This document shows, one piece after another, positions 20,500 through 31,240 of a DNA stretch of 64,000 bases (the stretch's first letter is position 1; the number at the start of each line of letters is the position of its first letter). A model generated the notes under the pieces. That model saw only the letters and a program-made list of their open reading frames with translations, made no database searches and was not told where the DNA came from. A program made the position numbers and the translations under genes. The DNA is from Babesia bovis T2Bo (taxonomy: Eukaryota; Apicomplexa; Aconoidasida; Piroplasmida; Babesiidae), in assembly GCF_000165395.2 (NCBI RefSeq), contig NW_026261571.1:1733578-1797577 (forward strand), in the 5' to 3' direction.

Positions 20500-22131
20500 C
20501 TACAGGTCTGGGGGACCAGGCTCGCGTGGCTTGGGCCCACCAGCAGGTTTCGCCATAATCAACTGATCTACGGACAGTATAGTGGACACTGCCTCATAAG
20601 CCAACTTGATAGAAAACATCTTCACAATGTAATGGTCATAAACACGCTCTAATTTTGCATCCGATAAGCGACTCTCAAGGTCAGAACTGACACAAGCAAA
20701 ACGATCACCCGAATCATGAGCTGCATACAGCTCAGTAATCACCACAGTAGCATCATGACCCGCATTACTCGCCAAAACCTTAGGAATCACCTCAAAAGAT
20801 TCCGCAAATTTACGCGCAGCATGCTGCTCAAGACCAGACAGGGTCTGTGAAAATTTAGCTAATTGACGAGCCATCTCGATTTCAAATGCGCCACCGCCAG
20901 GAAGGTACCTAGGATCACGAATAGCAGCACTGATAGAACATAAAGCGTCGTCGATAGCACGCTCAATCTCATCTAACATACCCTGAGTAGCACCCTTTAA
21001 AATAATAGTAGACAGACGGTGGTCCACAGCCTGGAATATAAGCGTCTTGTGGGATGAGATATCAACCATCTCCACAGACTCAACAATACCCAAGTCATCC
21101 TCGCTGGGAGACTCAAACTTTACAACGGCAGTGGCACCCAAAGAACGACAAAGACGACGTAACTCAAATTTAGACGTTATCTTAACAACCATAATGCCCA
21201 TAGCATTGCAATAGTGCAGTGCCAAATCCGATACAGCACCATTTGCAATCACACAGCCCACTCCACGGTCCTTTATGGAACGTATCACACGCTCCATCTC
21301 AGCCTCCTCACCCTTGGTAAAATTCAACAATTCCTCGGCAGAATGTAACATAACCGTGCTCTTGGCCTCTGTGCCGGCGAATTCAAGACCGCCGGCAATA
21401 ACCAAAACCTTAGTACGACCTACTTTCTTAACCATGCCACTAACCTCACGTACTATAGCCATGCCATTCATCACACTTGACTGGTCTAAACTGCCACCAG
21501 TTATCTTTAAAACACGTACATTGTCAACATCAAACTGCTTAGCATCAGGTGGAATTATCGACGCACAAGCCTTGGCAACAAGAGAAGTAATGAACTCAGG
21601 ACGTGAAATGTGTTTGCCAGCAATGCAAGTGCCAACAACATCCTTAAGCTGAGACTCATCACGAATGTTACTCACCTCCCACACAACCTCGTTGTCAAAT
21701 AGCTCAAGCAAACGCTTGTAACCAAGCTCATAACCGAGACGAATGTCAGAAATGTGGAGACCTTCCTCAATCAATAAAGCAGCATTGCTCAACATCTCAC
21801 CAGCCAAGGCAATCAACGTGTTAGTACCGTCACCAAACTCATTCTGCATAGTCTGCACAGCCATAGCCAACACTTTAGCAGCAGGATGTTGAACGTCAAC
21901 ACCACTAAGGATAGTCTCACAGTCAGAAGTGACAAAACGCTTCTCAATGTGGTTCACAATCAACTTCTTCATACCATTGGGACCTAAAGAGGTTTTCAAC
22001 ATATCCGCAATGGCAGCGCAAGCCTCAATGTTACGTACGATGGCATTGTCACTAGGGCCGAGCATACGACCGCCGCTGCGCATCAGCGCCTGCGGGCCGA
22101 AACGTTGAGCGAACATAGTTAAAACACCCAA
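20500..22131 (-). CDS. CCT8: T-complex protein 1 subunit theta (CCT8)
   Basis: One of the eight subunits of the cytosolic CCT/TRiC chaperonin that folds actin and tubulin using ATP. The 543-residue length is normal. Family features visible: LGPNGM at ~49-54, VTSDCETIL at 67-75, QHPAAK at 81-86, GDGTN at 100-104 in the ATP site, GGGAFE in the equatorial domain, and a C-terminal DQLIMAKPAGGPKP that is typical of the theta subunit. The Asp-to-Glu change in the usual [ND]-G-A-T pattern is worth noting, but theta subunits vary here. Single exon. Confidence 0.95.
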   Translation of the reverse strand: MGVLTMFAQRFGPQALMRSGGRMLGPSDNAIVRNIEACAAIADMLKTSLGPNGMKKLIVNHIEKRFVTSDCETILSGVDVQHPAAKVLAMAVQTMQNEFGDGTNTLIALAGEMLSNAALLIEEGLHISDIRLGYELGYKRLLELFDNEVVWEVSNIRDESQLKDVVGTCIAGKHISRPEFITSLVAKACASIIPPDAKQFDVDNVRVLKITGGSLDQSSVMNGMAIVREVSGMVKKVGRTKVLVIAGGLEFAGTEAKSTVMLHSAEELLNFTKGEEAEMERVIRSIKDRGVGCVIANGAVSDLALHYCNAMGIMVVKITSKFELRRLCRSLGATAVVKFESPSEDDLGIVESVEMVDISSHKTLIFQAVDHRLSTIILKGATQGMLDEIERAIDDALCSISAAIRDPRYLPGGGAFEIEMARQLAKFSQTLSGLEQHAARKFAESFEVIPKVLASNAGHDATVVITELYAAHDSGDRFACVSSDLESRLSDAKLERVYDHYIVKMFSIKLAYEAVSTILSVDQLIMAKPAGGPKPREPGPPDL

Positions 22132-22693
22132 AAAATCGAATATTTAACTATATTACCAAGGACGACAGGAAATAGAATGATTAACTGATGGGCGCGCATA
22201 GGCGTACGTAGCTGCCGTGCCCCTTTTGTTGTGCAGTCTAGGAACCATATACCCAAGGCATATACCCTATCTTATCAACGAGACAGATATCATAGCGCTT
22301 ACACATCCCAAGATGACACTTTGTCAACACACATTGCACTTATAATCAGTATTCCACGAGAATAGACAACCGCTACCATGTACTGGAAGGCTGCTGCAAG
22401 AAGTCAATGTGTCATTTCCACACATCACATTACACATAACACACGCTTTATACAGAGTTCAGTGCATAATACTTAGCTATTTTCTTGAACAAAAATAAAC
22501 ATAGCGTCTCGACGCAACTATGACTATGCCCTGTAATCTGTTGCCGCTGGCATGTCTAGACGACTGCTTCTATTATGGTTACAGCCTAAAGGGACATCGT
22601 AAAGGTGATATCACATACATAACTGATATAGCGCTATAATTCTAGAGAAATGATATAGTTACATCGCAACGGCCAAAAACCGCGTCTAGGACC
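22132..22693. promoter_or_regulatory. Divergent intergenic region
   Basis: About 560 bases upstream of CCT8 and of the plus-strand gene at 22694. A 39-codon frame starting at 22520 (MTMPCNLLPLACLDDC...) was tested as a 5' exon of the downstream gene but no GT-AG pair keeps the frame, so it is not annotated. Confidence 0.4.
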
Positions 22694-23962
22694 ATGGTCA
22701 AACCCAGGTTTTCAATTAGCCTAAAGGGTATTGAAACAGCATTTAGTAGCAATGAGGCAAGAGCTGATATCAATGCTTTCGGGCATAAACAACTGAGAAT
22801 AGTTACTAATGCCGCCAATATCCTACTGAGGACCGACCCACTAGAAAGGGATTCCGTGGACCCCGGGAGTTTTGATAAGTTCATTAGACATTCCATGAGG
22901 ATATTGGTATCTACCCAACAGATTACTAGAAACGGGTATAGAGCTAATACGGAAGACAGGAACTTGCATCTGGAAAGTACCAATGGATCCAACTCTAAGT
23001 ATGGACTACAGAACTCCAGCCACATAGAACCTCAATACGGGCGCTACACAATAAACAACATATGGAACAATGCTACCATTCAGTTTGTATCTGCCCTGTC
23101 AGTGCACAAACCACTGCTACTCCAAGGGAAAGATATAAGAAACCTAGTGTCACAGATAAGACCAGCAACAGTCACTGCCAGTGACATGGTGGCACTTTTG
23201 GGTGCAATCCACAAGGCAGGTGCTTCACACCAAGATGAATTCGCATCAGTAGCGGAAACATGCTACAAGAATATCGCAAGTAAATCGCAAATTATTAAAC
23301 ATATGTCCACCAGAGAACGGTCACTTGTGCTTTGGAGGAGAGTGGCGACAACATACATGAGTGGTAACATAGATTACACCCAATTGAAGCAAATAAGAAC
23401 GTTTATCTACTATTGCTACAAAGGCCTGGAAGATGAGGCGTTATTTGTAAACGGTAGTAATGAGGGCCAAGCAAGTATACACCCCCCTCCCGAATCATCA
23501 CGTGACCAATCTGGACTAAAGGGTCATAATCGAGAAGCAATATCGCATAGTATACCAACGCTGGAAGCTGGTACAAGACACTTGAATCAACAGAAAACAA
23601 TAACGGAATGTACAAATTCCATCGGTCCAATTAACAATAACACCAAATCGTACACAAGGTTATGCCAAACAATGGATAACATATACCAAGCATCGATCAT
23701 CATGGCACAATGTTGCACAGGTGCCTTTGGAAGCCCACTGATAACTGCCTTGGGATATTCCACAATACTACGATTAAATCAAATGGTAGAACTTGCAGAA
23801 AGGATTAGACCGCCAAGAGACGATCGCCACTTATCCAGCGATACACATACCAAAGTGGCGCTGGCAATACGCGATGCTGGATTCACAGAGTTCCACTGCA
23901 TACATGAACACCAAGTAGGCCAAAGCACATACTACCTAGATATAGTAATGAAAAAACATTAA
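22694..23962 (+). CDS. Hypothetical protein, possibly organellar, with RAP-like C-terminal motif
   Basis: A 422-residue mostly helical protein without signal peptide or membrane span. The N-terminus (MVKPRFSISLKGIETAF) is basic and could be a mitochondrial presequence. Mid-protein helices with recurring leucines fit an alpha-solenoid. The C-terminal stretch (KVALAIRDAGFTEFH, then YYLDIVMKKH) is reminiscent of the start of a RAP domain (helix, strand, then Y-x-[VLI]-D-[IV]), which in apicomplexans caps heptatricopeptide-type RNA-binding proteins of mitochondria and apicoplasts. The protein stops immediately after this strand, so any RAP domain would be truncated. Treat the link as a hypothesis. 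It converges on the zinc-knuckle gene with 40 bases between stops. Confidence 0.65.
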   Translation: MVKPRFSISLKGIETAFSSNEARADINAFGHKQLRIVTNAANILLRTDPLERDSVDPGSFDKFIRHSMRILVSTQQITRNGYRANTEDRNLHLESTNGSNSKYGLQNSSHIEPQYGRYTINNIWNNATIQFVSALSVHKPLLLQGKDIRNLVSQIRPATVTASDMVALLGAIHKAGASHQDEFASVAETCYKNIASKSQIIKHMSTRERSLVLWRRVATTYMSGNIDYTQLKQIRTFIYYCYKGLEDEALFVNGSNEGQASIHPPPESSRDQSGLKGHNREAISHSIPTLEAGTRHLNQQKTITECTNSIGPINNNTKSYTRLCQTMDNIYQASIIMAQCCTGAFGSPLITALGYSTILRLNQMVELAERIRPPRDDRHLSSDTHTKVALAIRDAGFTEFHCIHEHQVGQSTYYLDIVMKKH

Positions 23963-24001
23963 AAGGGAGTGATTCTACATACTAAAAGTCGTATATCGCA
24001 A

Positions 24002-25214
24002 TCACATAACCGTAGGACTACAGTCCTTGGCATGGTGACCCGGGCGATTACACTTGTAACATAAATCATGAGAAGTGACAACCATCACCGAGGGATCACG
24101 TCTAGCAATGTCCCTAGGATATACTAATACCAACTATGTATAACCTACTTAAATGCCCTGTTTTCATGATAGTCACTAGCACGCTTACGCCGAAATGAAT
24201 CAAAGGCATCCTCACCAGCGACTTTATCAGCTCCCGTAAATCCAAGTGAGGAACCCCCTCCGGAAAAGTGAAATATGGAATAGTCAAACCCACTGTAACC
24301 AGAAGCTAGATCGCAAGATGCGCTACAAGGCAGGTCAATAAAGAACCTTTGACTACTAACCTTAATTGCTGACGCCTGAATTCATCTTCTGAAACTATAT
24401 TCAGCGGCATAGACCGATACTTATTAGCATTAGTTGCCTTGCGCCTGGAATAGTCGAATCCAGAGTCACCAGGAGGTATACAGGACTCATAGGAATCCAA
24501 CAAGTCCTCAAGCTCGTCGTAAAAATCCAACACACGCAAGTTTATAAGCTCAGTCACGCTGCTGGGAACCTTGTGTTCAGGCAACATAGTACCAGCAGGT
24601 AATGGCTTATAGGGCTCAAAATCACTTGATGTGGATTTTAAACGGAGAAAAAAAGATGCCATTACACCCACATTGCACGTTTCTAGAGGACTTGGGTCCA
24701 CAACTTTAAGTGGAGCCGATGGTCTAGTGTCCATGAACCTGGAAGGCACAGGTGGTGGCGGTGGAGGAGGCGGATGATATACAGCAGCATATCCAAAACG
24801 TGAATCTACAGTCCTTCCAGTGTTATATCCCGCAGAGAGCGCATCTTTCGTGTGTGTAGCGCCCTAGGATTGAATGTATACAAGCAATGTTAATGATTGG
24901 CCTTGCAGCTTAAAAGACTAACCAGTGAAACTGCAGCAGACATCGGTGGAGGAGGAGGTGGCGGCTGCTGTTGACACCCAAATCCTAAGTGAGTACTAGC
25001 ATGTGGAAGCACTTGATTCCCAGCATTATGCGATGCCTCAGGTAATGAAGTTGCTGACGACCATGTCGTAGGTACCGAAGCAGGGGTATCGAAACGACTC
25101 CTGTAAATAAAAGTAAGGTCACGATTTAAGCAATATAGCTGACTTCCGCTTAGTAGACCGACGAGAATCCACAGCAGATCCAGATGTAACCGTATCGAAT
25201 CGGTTGGAATCCAT
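24002..25214 (-). CDS. CCHC zinc-knuckle, proline-rich RNA-binding protein, five exons, 345 aa
   Basis: Exons, in transcript order: 25144-25214, 24923-25100, 24361-24863, 24149-24322 and 24002-24113. Introns of 43, 59, 38 and 35 bases all have GT-AG ends and the frame holds throughout. The protein has two runs of seven prolines, a central ordered block (VGVMASFFLRLK, then YKPLPAGTMLPEHKVPSS) and two SGFDYS motifs. Near the C-terminus a zinc knuckle has Cys327, Cys330, His335 and Cys340 (C-x2-C-x4-H-x4-C). Such knuckles bind single-stranded RNA; poly-Pro plus zinc knuckle is seen in splicing factors such as SF1 and in CHERP-like partners, but no KH domain is visible, so this is not SF1. Likely role: pre-mRNA processing (inference). 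Confidence 0.72.
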
Positions 25215-25688
25215 TTGTAACGTTGATCAAATGTAGATGCGATAGAAAAGTGCCAATATAATCGGCAAAATACACTGCTGCAATCAATGTGTTGTCCAAA
25301 TAAAGTAACCAACGTTATTTCAACCAAAAGGGCAATCACGCCAATGGCGCACCGATCAAGTCCTTAGATACTAAATTAACCAAAAATTGACTATAAAAAT
25401 TACACATAAAGTAGTGATTATGTGATTCACTAACTGGAACAAGAAATCCAGACACCAATACTACCCTCCAATGCCAAACACCTCCCAAGCGGAAGGACAC
25501 ACTGTAACACACAATCAACATTAAACGACAGCGTCACCCAAAAATATACCCAAGTGTAATTTAAGAGTGTATAATAGATATCAACGCGGATTAGAACAAA
25601 TCATGTGAGTTATACATCAAGTAAGCACAGATGGTTGTCGCATAAATAGTGATCGCATGGGTCGAAAGTAGAGCAAATCCTGGCTCCA
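25215..25688. promoter_or_regulatory. Divergent promoter region
   Basis: About 470 bases between the first exon of the zinc-knuckle gene (minus) and the WD-like gene (plus). No supported coding exon; expected to contain two promoters. Confidence 0.4.
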
Positions 25689-27260
25689 ATGTCGGCTTTA
25701 GAACGTAGAGGGAGCAGTAGCTCCGGTGAGTGTGTAGTAGAACGCATTTATTCCGCCAATGATGCGAACGAACAGCCACAACCACCTAAGCGCCAGTATA
25801 CACCAGTGGCTACAGTAAGGCGCGCTGTAGACGAACAGAATATAAATCAACGAATCAAACATAGCGATGAACGGAAACAGTGGACCGCCATCAAGGCATT
25901 GATGAAAAAAATCAATTCACTCTCCGATTCACTGGGCGATGCCGGTTGGGGTCCTCCATACGAAATACCTACGAAACCCACTCGTAAAGGACCAACTATG
26001 GGACTGCATTTTGGACATGCAAAACGTCTAGAGAACTGCTGGTTAATCATGCAAACACCAGACTCAATGGAGAGGTATTCTTTCTACGGTAAACTCATGC
26101 AGCATACCAGCTGCGCACCGTATGCCATTACGAACGTTACATATGGCCATGTAGTAGGTATAGGAAGATGTGTACTTTGCGGTACGCAGTGTGGTAAGGT
26201 AGTCATCTACAAGATGGAGGACTTTGAACGCGTGCTCGTGCTGGACACCTTAGACTACTACTCGGAGGAACAACAGCCGCGCCCCGAAGTACCCGAGAGT
26301 GATAATGATGAAGATTCTGTGCGTGCTCCGACTATGTTTGAAATTAACTCTATAAAGCTGGTGAAGACATTTGATGAATATGCACGCACGCTCATCATTG
26401 GTAACCAACTGGGTCATATACTAATCGTAGACCTCCCATCGATGAAATTGAAGAATGTGATTTACTATCTGGGTGATGATGGTGCGCACGGCGTCAAGAC
26501 TCTCCCTAGCAATACGGATTACGATATAGAAGTAGTGAGTGAAGATGAATACGGTGATCCAAAGCAACAGCTAATGTTCAAGCTACCAGTAAAACGTGAT
26601 CAGCACGTTACTTATATATCAGCCATGAGAGTGCAACCCGTAATAAATGATGTATGGGTAGGATATGGCGACGGTACATTTGCAGTGTTCGAAATAGCAT
26701 CCGGAAGGTGCAAGAAATACGTATCTGCAGATATCATGGAGCGTGGAGGAGCATCGTCTGGTGTCGAAATAGATCCCAGATGGCAACGTGTGACTAGCAT
26801 ACACTTCTCAAGTATGCTGGAAATCGCACTTATTGTGTACGGCAACGTACGAGTAGATGTATGGGACTGTCGCAGCTATGAAATGCTGAAGTCAGTACCA
26901 GTAGGCGTACTGACATGCGACTCAAGCCTCATATCCTCAATGAGATTATTCGACGGATTTGAAAAAACGTGCCTCCTATTCGTTGGATCCATGGAAGGAT
27001 CACTAATCATCCGGAAAATTGAACGTAATTCAAGCAATGAAATAACAATGTCACTAGTGCTTAACCTGCTATACGATATTAAATACGGACCTTCAAATGA
27101 CCGCAAAAAAGATGGGAATGACCTGGAGTATGCCGACTTCAGAGGAGCACCGATCACATGCATCTACCCACTGCTCTCCCATAACGCAGTTATAGTAGGC
27201 AACGCCTGCGGAGCTATGGTAGCAGCGTGGAACATACGCCGCGCAATCAAAGAAGCATAG
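25689..27260 (+). CDS. WD40/beta-propeller-like protein, function unknown
   Basis: A 523-residue soluble protein. After a basic N-terminus (~70 residues) there is an ordered region made of repeated beta-strand units such as GRCVLCGTQCGKVVIYKM, LIIGNQLGHILIVDLP, VGYGDGTFAVFEIASGRC, LFVGSMEGSLIIRKI and IVGNACGAMVAAWNI. These look like degenerate propeller blades (G-x-x-x-G-x-[LIV]-x-[VI]-[WYF]) rather than canonical WD repeats with GH...WD. An acidic loop (EVPESDNDED) is inserted. No catalytic motif. Probably a scaffold; I cannot name the complex. Single exon, tail-to-tail with the RING gene (67 bases apart). Confidence 0.68.
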   Translation: MSALERRGSSSSGECVVERIYSANDANEQPQPPKRQYTPVATVRRAVDEQNINQRIKHSDERKQWTAIKALMKKINSLSDSLGDAGWGPPYEIPTKPTRKGPTMGLHFGHAKRLENCWLIMQTPDSMERYSFYGKLMQHTSCAPYAITNVTYGHVVGIGRCVLCGTQCGKVVIYKMEDFERVLVLDTLDYYSEEQQPRPEVPESDNDEDSVRAPTMFEINSIKLVKTFDEYARTLIIGNQLGHILIVDLPSMKLKNVIYYLGDDGAHGVKTLPSNTDYDIEVVSEDEYGDPKQQLMFKLPVKRDQHVTYISAMRVQPVINDVWVGYGDGTFAVFEIASGRCKKYVSADIMERGGASSGVEIDPRWQRVTSIHFSSMLEIALIVYGNVRVDVWDCRSYEMLKSVPVGVLTCDSSLISSMRLFDGFEKTCLLFVGSMEGSLIIRKIERNSSNEITMSLVLNLLYDIKYGPSNDRKKDGNDLEYADFRGAPITCIYPLLSHNAVIVGNACGAMVAAWNIRRAIKEA

Positions 27261-27327
27261 AAACAAACATGTCTAACAATGTTAATATACGATAGTGCCC
27301 AAACGTGGGATGTAATGTAAAATAAAG

Positions 27328-28341
27328 TTAGCTGCCGCTGACTTGTGACATATGGCATATATGCGATATTGCAGAACGACACATGGGACAAAACTGATGT
27401 TCGCTAACCATGTAAGAAGCACATTCGTGGCATAAGCACATGTGCCTGCAAGGCATCACTACAGTGTCCTTCATGTTGGTCAGACACACGACACAACGAC
27501 GCTGACGTCCAATGTCTTCATCGCTGTCTCCAGGAGCACTGGAGTTTAGAGCAGATGTATTCAAACCATACACCTCCTGTAACTCATACCCAGAGGTTCC
27601 TTGACGAACACGCTGCTTAGTAACAACAAAGTCCCAACTACCATTCATTTCATTGTGAGCTAAACCGCCCATAATAAACAATACATAATCCATAGTAGGA
27701 GCGTCAAACGTAAGCAAAATAGGTACAAAGGCCTTCTCACGCTGAAATGAGCAGAACTCAAGAGTGAGAACCTTTGTCCTCATGATCTCATCAGTAGGCT
27801 GACTAAATGACTGATTTGATCCAACAGGAAGCGTATAAGGTCCCATTTGTAAATCGGGATCAGAAAATCTGTAAAACATAGTAGAGTATATTAAAAACAT
27901 ACGATGGAATGCCGTTGGTCAGACCCATGTGCTTCTGTCTAAAGGAAAATGTAACAGTAGCAGGAGCCCTCGAAGTGTATTGGAAGCAAAGCATGAACTT
28001 TTCATTACCCATCTTAAAGAAAATGGAAATGTCACAAATACAACCTACCAATTCTAAACTAATCCCAGACTTTGGAACAGCTACCGCCGCACCCATTGGA
28101 CGGACACCAGATAATGAACTGCGACCAATTGAAAGCATCTTGTTCTCCGCAGATGGATTGTCTTGAGCCATACTATTGATCAATTGGCGCTAGGAAACAA
28201 TATAACAGCATTTAACAGCAAACATACCACAAATATGTTAGTGGAAGTGTCCATGATAATAGATTGAGGCGGAGCAGCCTCAACAGGACCGTCGTCATGG
28301 TCCTTACGCCACGGAAGATGACAACTAATCTTGTTACCCAT
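27328..28341 (-). CDS. Mahogunin/LOG2-type RING-finger E3 ubiquitin ligase, N-myristoylated
   Basis: Three exons: 28228-28341, 27903-28189 and 27328-27868, with introns of 38 and 34 bases; the spliced frame gives 313 residues. The N-terminus MGNKIS fits an N-myristoylation signal (Gly2, Ser6). The middle holds the conserved MGRN1/RNF157 domain, with ordered strands around EKFMLCFQYTSRAPATVTFSF and MDYVLFIMGG. The RING lies at 259-297: CVVC, then PCRHMCLCHEC and FCPMC, intact for two zinc ions and very like MGRN1. This family ubiquitinates membrane-associated and trafficking substrates; the lipid anchor would place the enzyme on membranes. The divergence of the substrate-binding half means the target cannot be inferred. 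Confidence 0.85.
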
Positions 28342-28649
28342 CGATATAATACTAATCCATCACTCTATGACCACAAACGTAGTGTGTATCCAAACAACAA
28401 CAGTTCAACACTCCATTGAGATTCCTATATACCACATAAGCATTTATATATACAGGAAAACAATAATCATACACGACACAAAAAGTATTAATCTATAATA
28501 AATGAAAATACAATGTACAAACCAAAATGTGCCATATAGATACCGATGTGTAACCTTCTAAAATGGCAGTATTAGAACACAGTTCAAAAAATGCGGTAGT
28601 TTGGGACGCTACAAGCATCCTGTGAGTGTCGACTACGATCTAGCAACAC
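28342..28649. other. Intergenic spacer
   Basis: About 310 AT-rich bases holding the RING-gene promoter and the 3' UTR of the upstream minus-strand gene. Nothing else seen. Confidence 0.4.
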
Positions 28650-30950
28650 CTAGTGGACAAACAACAAACCGGCATCAATGCTGTACACAGTACGCACCGG
28701 GTTGTCATCACTTGCAGGTTTGAAGAAGTTCAACCATCCAGTCAACATGGCGAACATAGAAAACCTGGCTGTAGGACGCTCGTACTGCTGATAAAGACAA
28801 ACGCGGTAAATACCAGGCATGTACACCTTGACGTTAGTGAAGATGAGAGCGTCCGTTGTTCGCTCAACCTTGTAGTCAGGAGATAAAGCTTGGCGAGTCA
28901 TAGTAATGTTGTTGTTAACGTACAACTTGTTGCAAGACTGGCGCTCAATCGTGAGCAATAGCGAAACGCAGTTGTTGAAGTTGTTACCGAGAATAGTGAA
29001 CCTATCGGGCTGAGGATTGTCACGTGTGCTTCCTTGAATTTCATACTTCTGAGTTGCATCCACCCTGGGCATCACACAGGGCTTCATTTTAGCGTCACAC
29101 TCCATGTTGGTGGCGTCGTGGAAGGGGGCGCAAGTAGTACCGTCGACACCTTCAGCCATACATTGATTCTTACCGCCCAATGCACTTTGGCAAGTGTCTA
29201 CGCAGTCGATGGAGCAAGTCCTGTCGGGTTGCTGGAAGTCAAATAGTGGGATGTCACCGTCGGAATCAGATACCTTGCTGTGAGCCGAGTGCATGTGTGA
29301 TTCGTGCTTGTGACCAGATTCGTCGTGGTGGTGCTCATGTTTGAAATGCTCATGAGCATGCTCGTTCGAGTTTGAAGCAGCGTGTTTGTGTTCCTTGATT
29401 TCCTCTTGAGACTCAATGGGTTCCTTGCTGTGTTCACAGTTTGATCCCTCAGCACAGTTGACAGTCTCGTCACTGGACTCGACATCAACGCTCTTGGGAG
29501 CCTCTTTGGGCTCGTGGGAATCAACGTGGTTAACACGGGTGTGATCAACGTGGTTGGTGTGGGCGTGGGTGTGTTCCCTGTGTACAGCATTGTCATGGAC
29601 CGAGTGGTGAACCTCGCCAGCATGGGAAGTGTGCTCTTCCTTTACAGACCTCTCTTCCTTTGAAGGTACCTCCTCGATTTGGGCATCATCAGAGTTGCCG
29701 GTGTTCTCTTCGGTTTTGGATTCCTCTTTGTGCTCAGATTTGGCCTCTATGGCGTTATCCTGTTCCAGATTGTCGGAGTGCTCTTCCACATTTGCTGCGT
29801 GGTTGTTAGTTGGTTTCTCTGTGGAATCCTCGGTACTGTCGACGTTGTCCTCAGAAGATCGTTCATTCTCGGTCGCGTTGGTGTTCTCTACGTGGTGCTT
29901 GTCCATAGTCTTCTGCTCGGTAGTTTCATTTTTATCAACTTCATTCATGGAATTGTCATCATCCAGATCTAACTGGTGGTGGTGGAAGGACTCGTGCTCA
30001 GCATGTTCCACGGGGTGGTTGCGTTCCTCTAATAAGGACACTGCGACGGGTTCCTTGGTATCCGAATGGGAATCGCTGTCCGCAGATGTATCTGATTTGT
30101 CACCGTCCTTCTTGTCATCCGATGACTCAGTAGAGGGAGTGCTGTCCTTATCAGAGCTGTCACTGCTAACACTCGATGCGGAATCAGATGAACTGTTAGA
30201 ATCCTTAGAGTCATCAGATGAGGAGGTGTCATCACTCTTGGTCTCTTTGTCATCAGATGAGCTGCTTGTGTTGTCACTAGTAGATACAGAGTCGTTTTTC
30301 TGCTCATCTGTAGCTTCCTTGTCATCCTTGTGCTCTTCCTCATGTGACTTGTTGTCATCCTTGTGATCATCGTCATGTGACTTCTCATCCTTGTGCTCTT
30401 CCTCATGCGGCTTGTTCTCGTCATTGTGCTCCTCGGAATCGCTCTTCTTAACCTCTGAGTTGTCTACGGAGTTGCTGTGGCTGTCATCCTTCTGTTCCTC
30501 AGATGACTTCTTCTCTTCCTCAGATTTTGATTTATCATCGACTGGAGAAGTAGATGAGTTGGTCACATCATCCTTGGAGCTAGGAGACTCCTCCTTCTTT
30601 TCCTTGTCAGCATCCGTGGACTTACCAGAGTCAGCAGACTCATCAGATTTGGCACCGTCCTTGTTACCCTTGCGACGAGACTCTGTATATACATAAAAAA
30701 ACGTATACACATTGCAATAAATCACACTTGACAATACTTACTTTTGGATTTCTTGCGGCGGTGGCGCAAACTTGAGAGACCCTCCCTAAGCTCGAGAAAG
30801 ACGGGCTACACACATCATTAATAGACATAAAATAAAACATACAGAAAGACATGCGGGACTCCTCAAAACACTTCTAGTGCTTTCACAGGCACGGTTAAAA
30901 GCTAAAATAGCTGCCAAGGCACCCGCGATTATGACCCGTAGACAGTACAT
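28650..30950 (-). CDS. Secreted highly acidic low-complexity protein with Cys-rich C-terminal domain
   Basis: Three exons: 30843-30950, 30742-30805 and 28650-30682 (introns of 37 and 59 bases), giving 734 residues. Exon 1 supplies a signal peptide (MYCLRVIIAGALAAILAF) missed in the unspliced frame. A basic RHRRKKSKK-type stretch follows. Residues ~65-530 are an extreme Ser/Asp/Glu/Lys/His-rich region with tracts such as HKDDNKSHEEEHKDD and, later, His-rich tracts. The last ~200 residues are ordered, with about ten cysteines (CSIDCVDTCQ, a CNKLYVNN region) and a hydrophobic patch near MFAMLTGWLNFF. The layout resembles secreted or surface merozoite antigens of piroplasms. I do not recognise the specific antigen; no repeat family such as EKAA of p200 is present. 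Confidence 0.78.
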
Positions 30951-31240
30951 GGTCACACACTGATAAAACCGTGCATAAGCACCTTTCAAAATAGAAAAGG
31001 GATTATATATACAGAATGTTTAGACACAGTGTAAGCAGGTTTGTGTAACCCGGAAACCTAGACAGGTGCACTGTTTGCACAGATTGGACGCTTGCGACCA
31101 GACATGAATAATATAAGTCAAACAGATAGAATGATGAACACATCGCAGTAATGAATCTGTGTGAGTTAAATTAGGGAATGTAATTCTTAAAAGAGGTCGC
31201 AAACAATGGGATCTATAAATAGACAGATACCAGTGCAACC
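30951..31240. other. Intergenic spacer
   Basis: About 290 bases upstream of the secreted acidic protein; presumably its promoter plus the 3' UTR of the PqiA-like gene. No coding signal. Confidence 0.4.

Noticed and set aside
22520..22645. Possible 5' exon (MTMPCNLL...) for the 22694 gene
   Set aside because: All GT-AG combinations tested put the downstream exon out of frame or at a stop.
24002..25214. SF1 (branchpoint-binding protein) identity for the zinc-knuckle gene
   Set aside because: No KH/QUA2 domain is present in the spliced protein, only one knuckle and Pro runs.
29629..30366. 245-codon plus-strand frame, Ser-rich
   Set aside because: Complementary shadow of the low-complexity acidic region of the secreted protein (Asp/Glu codons read as Ser/Leu on the opposite strand).
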